From assembly GCA_024684665.1 (NCBI GenBank), contig JAIKWN010000007.1, forward strand, positions 1 through 9,733: a DNA stretch of 9,733 nt, given 5' to 3'. Numbering within the stretch: the first letter of the stretch is position 1; each line of letters begins with the position of its first letter. Of the stretch, positions 1 to 7,001 are shown one piece after another. Both the position numbers and the translations under genes were made by a program. The stretch is from Clostridiales bacterium (GTDB lineage: Bacteria; Bacillota_A; Clostridia; Christensenellales; Aristaeellaceae). The notes beneath the pieces were generated by a model. The model searched no databases. It was given only the letters and a program-made list of their open reading frames with translations, and was not told the DNA's origin.

Positions 1-101
1 TTTGCGCACTCCTATCTATTACCGAAACCTGCAAACGTCGCGGTATGAATCTCATGGATGCCTTCCACAAGATCTTTTCCAATCAACCTCTCTTCGCCTG
101 A
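1..101 (+). CDS. C-terminal fragment of a probable transposase (5' end outside window)
   Basis: An open frame enters from the left edge (first full codon at 3) and ends at TGA 99-101, giving 32 residues that include LLSITETCKRRGMNL. The pattern 'S-I-x-E-T-C-K-x-x-G-[MI]-N' followed by a short helix resembles the C-terminal end of IS66-type transposases, which often finish with an 'ySLIETCKlNGvnp' segment. That match is from memory of the family, not from a search. Support for a real gene is the intrinsic terminator that starts at the stop codon on the same strand. A longer frame in register 2 also crosses this stretch but has no recognisable content. It could be another protein, because only the tail is visible. 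Confidence 0.45.
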   Translation, partial: CALLSITETCKRRGMNLMDAFHKIFSNQPLFA

Positions 102-123
102 CTTGTGTCAGGCGTTTCTTTTT
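95..123 (+). terminator. Intrinsic terminator of the left-edge gene
   Basis: A perfect 8-bp GC-rich stem (CGCCTGAC 95-102 with GTCAGGCG 107-114) encloses a four-base loop TTGT and is followed by TTTCTTTTT on the plus strand. On the minus strand the hairpin is followed by GAAGAG, with no U-tract, so it should end only plus-strand transcription. The stop codons of both converging genes lie inside the stem. Confidence 0.85.
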
Positions 124-1499
124 AATGGCTGAGTAGTAACCGTGACGTCGGAAGGCGTGACTTCAGAAGGCACGGAAGAGGGTTCAGCCTGCGGCCCGGG
201 ATCGGCCTTTGGGACCTTTTCCCCCGTGACGAAATCGACAAACTGACGGGCGATACGCGGCGAGCGTCCGGCATGCGCGACCTGCCACTGCAGCGCGTCA
301 TCTTTGAGGGATTCCCAGTTAAGACCGGCGCCCCTCGCGTCAAGCAGTGCCTGGCAGATGGTAAAGTACTCCTCGAGGGAAGGCTCCGTGAACGTAAGGC
401 GGAGATCGAACCTGTCGGCCAGGGAGTATTTTTCTTCCAGCGTATCCCGCTCATTCACGTCATCCTGGCGCTCGGAAAAACGCTGTCTTACGATGTTGCG
501 GCGGTTGGACGTGGCATAAACGACCACGTTCGAAGGCCGGGCCTCGAGTCCGCCTTCCAGAACGGTTTTCAGCGCCGTGTATTCCGGGCAGGAATCGTTG
601 AACGCGAGATCGTCCACAAAGACGATGAACTTGCAGGGCTGCCCGCGCAGGACGGAGAAAATATACGGCAGATTGGTGAGGCTTGCGAGAGGAACCTCGA
701 CGATGCGCAGGCCATCCTGCCAGAAATCGTTGAGAAGCGCTTTTACGGTTGCGCTCTTGCCGGTTCCCTTATCCCCGTACAGCAGGATGTTGCAGGCTGG
801 GAGTCCGGCAAGCAGGCGTTTCGTATTGTCGATCAGCTGATTGCGCTGCGCTTCGTAGAGCACGAGATCGGAAAGCAGGATGGGATCCGGCGTCCCTACG
901 CCGCGAAGGCCGATCGGGTGCGCCTCGTCGATGCCGACCCAGGTGCATCCGGCATACCGGGCGAAAAGGCCGGTGCCATGCTTTTTGAAGAATTCCGCGA
1001 CGCGCGCGGCTCCGGTCCGGCTCAGCATCTCGGCGTCCGCCCTCTGATCCAGTTCATTTTCCCCCAGCGCCGGTTCCCATACGGGAAGGCGTACGGCAGT
1101 CGAGGCCGGCATGCCGGCGCGCTCGCACAGCAGCAGGAACATGGCCGGTTCAATCGAGGTAAGCCTTCCCAGCGCGTCCAGATCGTTCGTCATGGCGCTC
1201 ATCAGACTGTAGGGAAGCTCGCCCCCCGCCGCGCAGAGCGTTGCGGCAGGGCTTTCCGTATAGAGAACCGCGTCCAGCGCCTCGCGCATGAATCCGCCCC
1301 GCCCCTGCGCGGCCGCGAGGAGCCAGGCGTTATAGCAGCGGCAGTAGGCATATGTCAGATCCTCTGCCGAGCTCCGTTCGTCCACGCAGGCGACGCAGAG
1401 ATCGGCCAGCGCGGCTATCGCGTGATTGTCCAGCACATGACGCATGGTTGTCATGCAGGAAAGATCCAGCAAGAGCGTCCGGAGATCGTTTAAATCCAT
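108..1499 (-). CDS. DUF815 family AAA+ ATP-binding protein
   Basis: A 463-residue cytoplasmic protein matching the DUF815 (PF05673) group of AAA+ ATPases, whose cellular role is not established. The first ~200 residues are a helical, family-specific part. The ATPase core follows, with Walker A GDKGTGKS (242-249), Walker B KFIVFVDD (290-297), a sensor-like segment VVVYATSNRR (325-334) and the DRFDLRLTF motif (362-370) typical of the family. The last ~35 residues are a Pro/Ser/Thr-rich tail, probably disordered, and its final codons are shared with the convergent terminator. The ATG at 1499 is preceded by AAAGGG at good spacing. It begins 29 bases after the argS stop on the same strand with no promoter or terminator between, so it is probably transcribed with argS. 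No substrate or partner can be read from the sequence. Confidence 0.9.
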   Translation of the reverse strand: MDLNDLRTLLLDLSCMTTMRHVLDNHAIAALADLCVACVDERSSAEDLTYAYCRCYNAWLLAAAQGRGGFMREALDAVLYTESPAATLCAAGGELPYSLMSAMTNDLDALGRLTSIEPAMFLLLCERAGMPASTAVRLPVWEPALGENELDQRADAEMLSRTGAARVAEFFKKHGTGLFARYAGCTWVGIDEAHPIGLRGVGTPDPILLSDLVLYEAQRNQLIDNTKRLLAGLPACNILLYGDKGTGKSATVKALLNDFWQDGLRIVEVPLASLTNLPYIFSVLRGQPCKFIVFVDDLAFNDSCPEYTALKTVLEGGLEARPSNVVVYATSNRRNIVRQRFSERQDDVNERDTLEEKYSLADRFDLRLTFTEPSLEEYFTICQALLDARGAGLNWESLKDDALQWQVAHAGRSPRIARQFVDFVTGEKVPKADPGPQAEPSSVPSEVTPSDVTVTTQPLKRNA

Positions 1500-1528
1500 A
1501 AGCCGTCACCCTTTCTGCGCATTCGCGG

Positions 1529-3244
1529 TCACATACGCTCCGGCGCTTCCACGCCGATCAGCCACATACCCGTCCGGATGACATCCCGCACAGCACGCGT
1601 GAGCGCAATGCGCGCCGCGGTTCCTGCGGGGTCGTCTTCCACCATGATCCGGTGCTCGAAGTAGTATTTGTTGTATGCCTGCGCGAGCTGCGTCACATGG
1701 CGTGTGATAATGGAAGGTTCGTTTCCTTCCATCGCGCGGCGGATTGCGTCCGGGAAACGGGAGAGAAGAAGGATGGTCTCCTGCGCCTCGTCATCCGTGA
1801 CGGCAGTGTAATCCGCATCCGCAGGCGTTTCGTCCGACTTGCGCAGGACAGAACAGCAGCGCGCGTGGGTATACTGAACATAGGGGCCGGTTTCCCCGTC
1901 AAAGCTGAGCGCACGCTCCCAGGTGAAGTCGATGTCCTTCATCCGGTCGTTGTGCAGATCGAAGTAAACAACAGCGCCGACGCCGACCTGCCGGGCAACT
2001 TCTTCCTTGTTCGGAAGGTTCGGGCTCTTCTCCTCAATGATCGCGCGCGCTTTCTCGATCGCCTGCTTCAGCAGGTCATCCAGGTAAACCACGGTTCCCT
2101 TCCTGGTGGAGAGGGATTCACCGCCGAAGCTGACCATGCCGAAGGCGACATGCTCCATTCCGGCAGCCCAGTCGTTCCCCATCAGCTCCAGAATCTTGAA
2201 CAGCTGGCGGAAATGCAGGTTCTGCTGATAGGCCACGACATAGAGGCTCTTGTCGAAGTGATAGGTATTATGACGGTAATACGCTGCCGCCAGATCCCGC
2301 GTGATATAGAGCGTCGCCCCGTCGGAGCGCAGAATAAGGGCCGGCGGCATGCCAAAGGCATCCAGATCGACGACCTGCGCACCCTGGCTTTCCACGAGAA
2401 GTCCCTTTTCGCGCAGCTCCTCGACGACGGGCTCCATTTTGTCGTTGTAGAAGCTTTCGCCTGCGTAGGAATCGAATTCAACGCCGAGAAGATCGTAGAC
2501 CCGTTTCGCGTCTGCGAGCGTAACAGCCTTGAACCAGTTGAAAATGGACAGAGCCTCCTCATCGCCGTCCTCCATTTTCTTAAACCAGAAGCGTCCCTCT
2601 TCCGCAAGCTGGGGGTCCTCTTCGGCTTCCTTATTGAAGCGGACATACAGATCCACCATCGCCTGCACGCCGCCGGCTTCCACTTCCTCGCGGTTGCCCC
2701 AGCGCTTGTAAGCGGCAATCATCTTGCCGAACTGTGTCCCCCAGTCCCCCAGATGATTGATCCCCACCGTGTGCCAGCCGTTGAATTCGTAGATCCGCTT
2801 CAGGCTGTGCCCGAGCATGGTCGTCGAAAGATGTCCGATATGAAACCGCTTCGCAATATTGATCGAGGAATAGTCGAGGCAGACGGTTTTGCCCTTTCCG
2901 CAATCGGACGCGCCCCAGCGTCCATCCGCCGAGAGAACGCCTTCCAGGGTTTCTTTCGCAAACGCGGCGCGATTCAGAAAGAAATTAAGGTAGCCGCTGA
3001 CCGCGTCGCACCGCTCGACCATTTCGCTTGAAACGGCGCCCGCAAGCGACGAGGCGATCATTGCCGGCGCCCTGCGCAGCGTCTTCGCAAGGCGGAAACA
3101 GGGAAAAGCGTAATCCCCCATCTTATGATCCGGCGGGACTTCCAGCATATCAGAAAGCGCATCAGAGGTTAACGCCGTGCCAGGAAAGGCTGTCTGCAAA
3201 GCCTGTTCGAGCGCCAGCGCGATGGTTTTTTTGGTTGCGTCCAT
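1529..3244 (-). CDS. argS: Arginyl-tRNA synthetase (class I)
   Basis: Charges tRNA-Arg with arginine using ATP in the cytoplasm. With the start chosen here the protein has 571 residues, a normal ArgS length. The N-terminal ~100 residues are the Arg-tRNA-synthetase additional domain that contacts the tRNA D-loop (with KMGDYAFPCF at 41-50). The Rossmann catalytic core has HIGH (135-138, within AKRFHIGHL) and INHLGDWGTQFG (162-173). The KMSKS-loop equivalent is LSTRKG (378-383), a normal variant in this enzyme. The C-terminal DALR-type anticodon-binding domain ends in GVEAPERM, as is usual. The frame is open back to 3403, but the ATG at 3244 is preceded by AAAAGGAG with six bases between. The family N-terminus starts here, and an extended -10 promoter lies inside the longer version, so the upstream start is rejected. 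It is the first gene of a unit with the DUF815 ATPase. Confidence 0.97.
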   Translation of the reverse strand: MDATKKTIALALEQALQTAFPGTALTSDALSDMLEVPPDHKMGDYAFPCFRLAKTLRRAPAMIASSLAGAVSSEMVERCDAVSGYLNFFLNRAAFAKETLEGVLSADGRWGASDCGKGKTVCLDYSSINIAKRFHIGHLSTTMLGHSLKRIYEFNGWHTVGINHLGDWGTQFGKMIAAYKRWGNREEVEAGGVQAMVDLYVRFNKEAEEDPQLAEEGRFWFKKMEDGDEEALSIFNWFKAVTLADAKRVYDLLGVEFDSYAGESFYNDKMEPVVEELREKGLLVESQGAQVVDLDAFGMPPALILRSDGATLYITRDLAAAYYRHNTYHFDKSLYVVAYQQNLHFRQLFKILELMGNDWAAGMEHVAFGMVSFGGESLSTRKGTVVYLDDLLKQAIEKARAIIEEKSPNLPNKEEVARQVGVGAVVYFDLHNDRMKDIDFTWERALSFDGETGPYVQYTHARCCSVLRKSDETPADADYTAVTDDEAQETILLLSRFPDAIRRAMEGNEPSIITRHVTQLAQAYNKYYFEHRIMVEDDPAGTAARIALTRAVRDVIRTGMWLIGVEAPERM

Positions 3245-3291
3245 GCGAATCTCCTTTTCAGCGGCCGGGAAGGCCTTTGAGTGCACGTGCA

Positions 3292-3300
3292 ATTGTAGCA
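3292..3300 (-). promoter_or_regulatory. Extended -10 promoter of argS
   Basis: Read on the minus strand the site is TGCTACAAT, an extended -10 element (TGn plus TACAAT, one mismatch from TATAAT). No good -35 hexamer lies at 16-18 bases, which is common for extended -10 promoters. Transcription would begin near 3285, leaving a leader of about 40 bases with the argS ribosome binding site. Confidence 0.55.
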
Positions 3301-3310
3301 GACGAAAGCC

Positions 3311-3335
3311 AAAAAGAAAAGCCCCGCGACGGGAC
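3311..3335 (-). terminator. Second terminator-like hairpin behind the mutase gene
   Basis: On the minus strand GTCCCG (3335-3330) can pair with CGGGGC (3326-3321) across a three-base loop, giving six pairs including one G-U. It is followed by TTTTCTTTTT. It lies upstream of the argS -10 element, so it would stop read-through from the mutase gene before argS. The short stem makes it less certain than the hairpin at 3393-3419. Confidence 0.5.
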
Positions 3336-3384
3336 AATCGCGGTTCTTCATATACTATTGCCGGTTTGGTGCCCTGCTTTTTGA

Positions 3385-3419
3385 CGAAAATTGGCGCCGC
3401 CACTTCCTGTGACGGCGCC
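3385..3419 (-). terminator. Terminator of the phosphohexomutase gene
   Basis: On the minus strand GGCGCCGTCAC (3419-3409) pairs with GTGGCGGCGCC (3403-3393) around a five-base loop. That is eleven pairs with a single G-U wobble. It is followed by AATTTTCG, a modest U-tract. It begins 26 bases after the mutase stop codon. Read on the plus strand the wobble becomes an A-C mismatch and the U-tract is poor, so it is assigned to the minus strand. Confidence 0.7.
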
Positions 3420-3445
3420 GGATTTGTTCAGACAATCTCTTGCTT

Positions 3446-5170
3446 TCAGGCAAGAAGCTTTTTGCAGGCTTCGACGAGATCATCGTTTGTCTTATGCGCT
3501 GCGGCTTCTTCCTTCGCGTTCGTGTTGACATAGAGCTTGATCTTCGGCTCGGTACCGGACGGACGGATGCAGACCCAGTTGCCGTTCTCCAGCTCGAAGT
3601 ACAGCACGTCGCTCTTGGGCAGTCCGGCCGGGGTTACGTTGCCTTCCGCGTCCGTGCGGGTTCCGACGAGATAATCGCGCACCGCGAGCACCTTCTCATC
3701 CGCGAGCTCTTTCGGCGGATTGGCACGCAGGCTCTTCATGATCTCCTGCATCTTCGTGAGGCCGTCCTTGCCGGGCAGCGTGACGCTTACAACCTTCTCG
3801 ACGTAATAGCCGTAGGTCTTGTAGATCTCCTGCAGGATGTCATACAGCGTCTTGCCCTGGGTCTTTGCCCACGCGGCCGCCTCGGCAATCAGCAGAGACG
3901 CGTTGACGCCGTCCTTGTCGCGCACGAAGGTCGAGGACAGGAATCCGTAGGACTCTTCAAATCCGAAGACGAAGGTATGGCTGTGGTCTTCCTGGAACTG
4001 CTGAATCTTATTGGCGATCCACTTGAAGCCCGTCAGTGTGTCAAAGCAGACAAGCCCGAAGCTTTCCGCGATCTTCCGCGCCAGCTCGGTGGAAACCACG
4101 CTCTTGCAGACAGCGCCGTCCTTGGGCAGGGTGCCCAGTGCCTGGCGGCTCTTTAAGATGTAGTAAAGGAGCGTGCTGCCGATCTGGTTGCCGGTCATCA
4201 GGTAGTATTTCCCCTCGTTGTCCTTGACGGCGATGCCGACGCGGTCGCAGTCAGGATCCGTGCCGAAGATGCAGTCCGCGCCGACTTCATCCGCGAGCTT
4301 CATCGCGAGCGTAAACGCGGCGGGATCTTCCGGATTGGGAACCTTGACGGTGGAGAAGTTCGGATCCGGCAGTTCCTGTTCCTTGACCACGTAAACATTC
4401 TCGATGCCGATCTCTTTCAGAATGCGGCGAACCGGCTTGTTGCCGGACCCGTGCAGAGGCGTGTAAACGATTTTGAGCTCTTTGCCCGCTTTCTGCATCA
4501 GTTCGGGCTGGACAGAAAGCGTACGCTCTTCCTTGATGTAGTCGTCGTCCACTTCCGCATGGCCGATGATTTTGAGGAGGCCGGCATCCTTTGCCGCCTG
4601 CTCATCCATCTCTACGGCATCCTCGTACTTATTCGCGCGGATTTTTTCGAGCACCTTGTCCGCATACTCGGGCGGCATCTGAGCGCCGTCCTCCCAGTAC
4701 ACCTTATAACCGTTGTACTGCGGCGGGTTGTGGCTGGCCGTAATGACGATGCCCGCGATCGCATGCAGATGGCGTACGGCATACGAGAGGATCGGGACGG
4801 GGCGAAGCTCGTCAAACAGGAATGCGCGGATTCCTTCATGGGCCAGAACCAGCGCAGCGCTCTTTGCGAATTCCGCGCTCATCCTGCGGCTGTCATAGGC
4901 AATGACGACGCCGCGTTCCCGGTAGGAAGGATCGCCTTCGTTGATATAATCCGCAAAGCCCTTCGTCGCCCGGCGTACGTTGTAAATGTTCATGCGGTTG
5001 GTTCCCGCACCCAAAACGCCGCGCATTCCGGCGGTTCCGAAGGCCAGTTCCGTATAGAACCGGTCCTCGATTTCCTTCAGGTTGTCCGCAATGGCCTTCA
5101 GCTGCTTAACGGTCTCGTTGTCATTCGCAAACTCCTGCAGCCATTTCTTGTATTCCTCTAAATAACCCAT
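3446..5170 (-). CDS. Phosphoglucomutase / phosphomannomutase (alpha-D-phosphohexomutase)
   Basis: Interconverts hexose-1-phosphate and hexose-6-phosphate (glucose and possibly mannose), linking glycolysis with nucleotide-sugar and polysaccharide synthesis. It is 574 residues long, typical of the PgcA-like Bacillota subgroup. All four active-site elements are visible: the phosphoserine loop TASHNP (144-149, Ser146), the metal-binding loop DPDCDR (305-310), the sugar-binding loop GFEESYG (403-409), and the phosphate-binding loop RPSGTEPK (536-543). The N-terminal motif FGTAGMRG (44-51) is also present. The frame opens at 5197, but the ATG at 5170 is preceded by GGAGG at nine bases and gives the family's usual N-terminus. 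It has its own promoter and terminator, so it is probably monocistronic. Substrate preference between glucose and mannose cannot be decided from the motifs; pgcA would be the likely symbol but is not certain. Confidence 0.95.
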   Translation of the reverse strand: MGYLEEYKKWLQEFANDNETVKQLKAIADNLKEIEDRFYTELAFGTAGMRGVLGAGTNRMNIYNVRRATKGFADYINEGDPSYRERGVVIAYDSRRMSAEFAKSAALVLAHEGIRAFLFDELRPVPILSYAVRHLHAIAGIVITASHNPPQYNGYKVYWEDGAQMPPEYADKVLEKIRANKYEDAVEMDEQAAKDAGLLKIIGHAEVDDDYIKEERTLSVQPELMQKAGKELKIVYTPLHGSGNKPVRRILKEIGIENVYVVKEQELPDPNFSTVKVPNPEDPAAFTLAMKLADEVGADCIFGTDPDCDRVGIAVKDNEGKYYLMTGNQIGSTLLYYILKSRQALGTLPKDGAVCKSVVSTELARKIAESFGLVCFDTLTGFKWIANKIQQFQEDHSHTFVFGFEESYGFLSSTFVRDKDGVNASLLIAEAAAWAKTQGKTLYDILQEIYKTYGYYVEKVVSVTLPGKDGLTKMQEIMKSLRANPPKELADEKVLAVRDYLVGTRTDAEGNVTPAGLPKSDVLYFELENGNWVCIRPSGTEPKIKLYVNTNAKEEAAAHKTNDDLVEACKKLLA

Positions 5171-5220
5171 GACCCCATTCCTCCTTTTTAATAGCACCTC
5201 AGTGGTAAACCCATACGAGA

Positions 5221-5250
5221 ATTATATAGCACCAGTACTCATTTTAACAA
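5221..5250 (-). promoter_or_regulatory. Promoter of the phosphohexomutase gene
   Basis: On the minus strand a TTGTTA -35 (5250-5245, four of six matches) and a perfect TATAAT -10 (5226-5221) are separated by 18 bases. Transcription would start near 5214, about 44 bases before the ATG at 5170, with the GGAGG ribosome binding site inside the leader. Confidence 0.75.
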
Positions 5251-5265
5251 GAGGTTTTACGAAAT

Positions 5266-5294
5266 TGTCAGGATCTGACAGAACCGGAATCCGG
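5266..5294 (-). repeat. Two small adjacent inverted repeats between permease and mutase genes
   Basis: TGTCAG (5266-5271) and CTGACA (5275-5280) form a 6-bp inverted repeat with a three-base centre. Next to it CCGG-AAT-CCGG lies at 5284-5294. They sit just behind the permease stop codon and just before the mutase -35 element. They could be a weak terminator (only AATTTCG follows on the minus strand) or an operator for the mutase promoter. The sequence does not decide. Confidence 0.35.
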
Positions 5295-5297
5295 TAC

Positions 5298-7001
5298 TCA
5301 GACGATGGAAACCTTCCCCTTGCTGACCCGGAAGAAGACGAGCAACAGCGCGCCGCTGGTCAGGGTCAGAATGGATGCGAGCGCCGCGCCCGTTCCCACG
5401 GAGTTGCGGACGATGGCGGTATAGCTGGCCACCGTGATGGTCGAGGTCTTGCCCGTATAGAGCATGATGGAAGTGGACAGTTCGTTGATACACGTGACCC
5501 AGGAGATGATCGCACCGGAAAGCACGCCCGGCAGCATCATGCGGACCGTCACCTTGGCAAAAGTCTTCATGGGAGAAACGCCGAGGTTGATGGACGCTTC
5601 CTCGATCGAGGGGTCCATCTGCATGAGGAACGCGCTTCCGGAACGGACGGTGTAAGGCATCTTCCGGATGATCATGGAAATGATGATGATGCTGGCGGTT
5701 CCCGTGAGGCGGATCACCGTTCCGTCCGGCGTCGTACCCAAATTGTTGAAGGCGACGATGTAGCAGAGGCCGAGAACGGAACCCGGGATGACGTAGGGCG
5801 CCATCATCAGCATATCCAGCACGCCGCCGGTTTTGCCGCGCCGGCGAACGATGACATAGCTCATAAGGATGCCGAGAACGAGGATGAACAGGATCGCAAC
5901 CGTCGAGAAAACGAAGGAGTTGCGGATGTTCGTCGTAAGGCTTCGTCCGAGTTCCGCGTAATGCTCGAGCGTAAAGCCTTCGGAGAACACAAAGTTCGAA
6001 TAGTTCGTCCTGACAAACGAGCAGAAGACGACGATCGCCTGCGGCAGGAAGGAAACAAGGGTCACAATCGCGACCGGAAGGGTGACAAGGAATCTCGGCA
6101 GGCCGTGGTACTCGCTGATTGCCGGCGGACGCAGCGCGCTCATCTGGTAGTTCTTGCGCGCGATCCACCACTTCTGCAGGAAGAGGATGAGCAGCGCGAT
6201 GATGACGATGATCATGGAGATCGCGCTGGCCAGGTTCGCGTTGCCGCCGGTCTCACTGAGATACTCGTCGTAAATGAGCACGGGCAGCGTGCGGAAATTG
6301 CCGCCCGCCAGGATGCCCGGGGTTCCGAAGTCGGCAAGAGCCGTCATGAAAACCATCAGGGCGCCCGCGGCGATGCTGGGCATGACGACGGGTACGGTGA
6401 CCGTCAGCAGGCGGCGAAGCTTTCCGGAGCCCAGGTTTTCAGCGCATTCCTCGAGAGAGCGGTCAATGGATCCCATGGCGCCGGAAACGTACAGGTATAC
6501 ATAGGGAAATAGCTTCAGCGTAAAGACGGCGGAACAGCCCCCGAGGCCGTAAATGGATGGCATCTTGAACCCCGTGAGGTTTGAGAGCCACTGGGTCACG
6601 ATACCCGCGTTGCCGAAGAGGATGACCCAGCTGTAAGCGCCCAGGAAGGGCGGACACATAAGGGACAGGATGATGAGAACATGCCAGACGGTTTTCCCCC
6701 AGATGTTAAACCTCGTCATGAGATACGCCATGGGGACGCCGATGAGGACGGAGAAAATCGTAGGGATGAGGCTGATCTGCAGGCTGTTCGTCAGGGCTGA
6801 GTTGTAATACTTCCGCGTGAAGAAACGGTTGAAATTGTACAGCGTAAACCCGTCAGCTTTTGAAGAGAAAAAGCTGTTGTAGATCAGTGTGGAGAAGGGG
6901 TATACGAGGAAGAGCAGGAAAACGACAAAAATCAGCGTCTTCACCCAGAACCAGAAATCTGCGTAGAAAGGCGTCCCGCTCTTCTGACGGCCTTTCAGCA
7001 T
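5298..7001 (-). CDS. ABC importer permease, two fused domains (FbpB/AfuB type)
   Basis: The membrane channel of the importer: one 567-residue chain that carries two homologous permease halves, so no second permease gene is needed. Hydrophobic segments begin at about residue 18-40, with further helices through 270-280. The second half begins with a helix at about 302-328. Each half has the cytoplasmic EAA coupling loop that docks on the ATPase: EECAENLGSGKLRRLLTVTV (184-203) and EEASINLGVSPMKTFAKVTV (467-486). The sequence type is that of the ferric-iron/hexose-phosphate/phosphonate permeases (BPD_transp_1 fold). The ATG at 7001 is preceded by AGGAGGTG located inside the end of the ATPase gene. 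The two genes overlap by seven bases (ATGCTGA), which suggests translational coupling. It is the last gene of the transporter operon. Confidence 0.93.
   Translation of the reverse strand: MLKGRQKSGTPFYADFWFWVKTLIFVVFLLFLVYPFSTLIYNSFFSSKADGFTLYNFNRFFTRKYYNSALTNSLQISLIPTIFSVLIGVPMAYLMTRFNIWGKTVWHVLIILSLMCPPFLGAYSWVILFGNAGIVTQWLSNLTGFKMPSIYGLGGCSAVFTLKLFPYVYLYVSGAMGSIDRSLEECAENLGSGKLRRLLTVTVPVVMPSIAAGALMVFMTALADFGTPGILAGGNFRTLPVLIYDEYLSETGGNANLASAISMIIVIIALLILFLQKWWIARKNYQMSALRPPAISEYHGLPRFLVTLPVAIVTLVSFLPQAIVVFCSFVRTNYSNFVFSEGFTLEHYAELGRSLTTNIRNSFVFSTVAILFILVLGILMSYVIVRRRGKTGGVLDMLMMAPYVIPGSVLGLCYIVAFNNLGTTPDGTVIRLTGTASIIIISMIIRKMPYTVRSGSAFLMQMDPSIEEASINLGVSPMKTFAKVTVRMMLPGVLSGAIISWVTCINELSTSIMLYTGKTSTITVASYTAIVRNSVGTGAALASILTLTSGALLLVFFRVSKGKVSIV

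Noticed and set aside
273..1493. 406-residue plus-strand open frame opposite the DUF815 gene
   Set aside because: It is the antisense of a gene with clear AAA+ motifs; its own product is low in recognisable structure and rich in Arg/Gly/Ala, as expected from GC-rich antisense reading.
1652..3031. 459-residue plus-strand open frame opposite argS
   Set aside because: Antisense of a fully recognisable synthetase; no ribosome binding site or domain found.
3245..3403. Upstream extension of argS to an ATG at 3403
   Set aside because: The added 53 residues are absent from the family, cross a promoter and a terminator-like hairpin, and the ATG at 3244 has a good ribosome binding site.
4451..5161. 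236-residue plus-strand open frame opposite the mutase gene
   Set aside because: Antisense shadow of a gene with all four catalytic loops.
5257..6171. 304-residue minus-strand frame overlapping the permease gene
   Set aside because: Out-of-frame reading of the permease, His/Arg/Pro-rich, without hydrophobic segments.
5169..6512. 447-residue plus-strand open frame opposite the permease gene
   Set aside because: Product is highly charged (runs of Asp, Arg, His, Gly), the usual antisense image of membrane-helix codons.
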